Below are positions 5,828 through 5,917 of a stretch of 5,917 bases of DNA, piece after piece. The notes beneath the pieces are model-generated. The model worked only from the letters and a program-made list of their open reading frames with translations. It ran no database searches and had not been told where the DNA came from. Both the position numbers and the translations under genes were made by a program. The stretch comes from a candidate division TA06 bacterium DG_78 (GTDB lineage Bacteria; Hydrothermota; Tepidihabitantia; SM23-42), in assembly GCA_001303225.1 (NCBI GenBank), contig LJNI01000139.1, forward strand, positions 1 to 5,917, read 5' to 3'. Numbering within the stretch: position 1 is the first letter of the stretch; every line of letters begins with the position of its first letter.

Positions 5828-5855
5828 ATTATAGGTATCAGTAGAAAAATGTCAA
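5828..5855 (-). promoter_or_regulatory. Consensus promoter of arcC giving a leaderless mRNA
   Basis: On the minus strand, TTGACA (5855-5850) and TATAAT (5833-5828) are both perfect, separated by 16 bp. Only TTGAA (5 nt) lies between the -10 box and ATG. A start 6 nt after the box is exactly the A of the start codon at 5822, so the transcript would have no leader. Confidence 0.88.
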
Positions 5856-5860
5856 GATTT

Positions 5861-5874
5861 GAAACATAAGTTTC
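5861..5874. repeat. Short inverted repeat just upstream of the arcC -35 box
   Basis: GAAAC-ATAA-GTTTC, a 5-bp palindrome with a 4-nt centre, covers about -39 to -52 relative to the predicted arcC start. The position would suit a regulator site, but the arms are too short to exclude chance. Confidence 0.25.
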
Positions 5875-5883
5875 GTATGAAAA

Positions 5884-5917
5884 ATCGCTGTAATCTTATT
5901 TTTTTATCGGTGTAATC
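5884..5917. repeat. Pair of 12-bp direct repeats upstream of arcC
   Basis: ATCGCTGTAATC (5884-5895) and ATCGGTGTAATC (5906-5917) match at 11 of 12 bases and are 22 bp apart start to start, about two helical turns. They lie at roughly -62 to -95 from the predicted arcC start, where activator sites are common. The second copy ends at the window edge, so more copies may follow. Confidence 0.45.

Noticed and set aside
5884..5917. Start of a CRISPR array
   Set aside because: The repeats are only 12 bp with a 10-bp gap, far below CRISPR repeat and spacer lengths.
1..5917. Defence system, prophage or insertion sequence
   Set aside because: No transposase, integrase, nuclease, toxin-like gene, terminal repeats or abrupt compositional change seen.

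Overview
The window reads as an ordinary bacterial chromosome segment of moderate to low G+C. It is gene-dense, uses the standard code and has no transposase, integrase, tRNA, rRNA or CRISPR. Two things hint at an uncultivated or deep-branching lineage. One is a very long GreA, an architecture known from Chlamydiae and Borrelia-type spirochaetes. The other is a membrane-anchored bactofilin-like protein with TonB-box-like repeats. I cannot fix the phylum from sequence alone.

Layout, left to right: (1) bases 2-259, the 3' end of a gene for a protein with one C-terminal membrane helix. (2) 281-1654, a membrane protein with three 21-residue N-terminal repeats, a bactofilin-like beta-solenoid and a multi-helix membrane domain, probably in one operon with (1). 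A strong intrinsic terminator (1677-1727) closes this unit. (3) 1783-3846, a 687-residue transcript cleavage factor with helical repeats, a putative Tudor-like module and a C-terminal GreA. (4) 3890-4399, a small secreted PDZ protein with a C-terminal coiled coil. (5) 4498-4824, a small DUF4870-type membrane protein with its own promoter. (6) Convergent on the minus strand, 5822-4887, carbamate kinase (arcC).

The clearest regulatory signal is a consistent promoter layout. Three genes have a recognisable -35 box, exactly 16 bp, then a perfect TATAAT. What differs is the distance from the -10 box to ATG. arcC has 5 nt and should be leaderless. greA has 9 nt and should be leaderless or nearly so. 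The DUF4870 gene has 17 nt, so its leader would be little more than a Shine-Dalgarno sequence. The three genes with a ribosome binding site all have GGAGG exactly 4 nt before ATG. The window therefore seems to hold two translation-start classes.

Functionally this is a set of separate transcription units rather than one pathway: envelope or sigma-factor-linked proteins on the left, RNA polymerase rescue in the middle, small envelope proteins next, and carbamoyl-phosphate metabolism at the right. I see no defence system or mobile element. The most unusual items are the TonB-box-like repeats on an integral membrane bactofilin-like protein, the GreA fusion, and the leaderless promoters.
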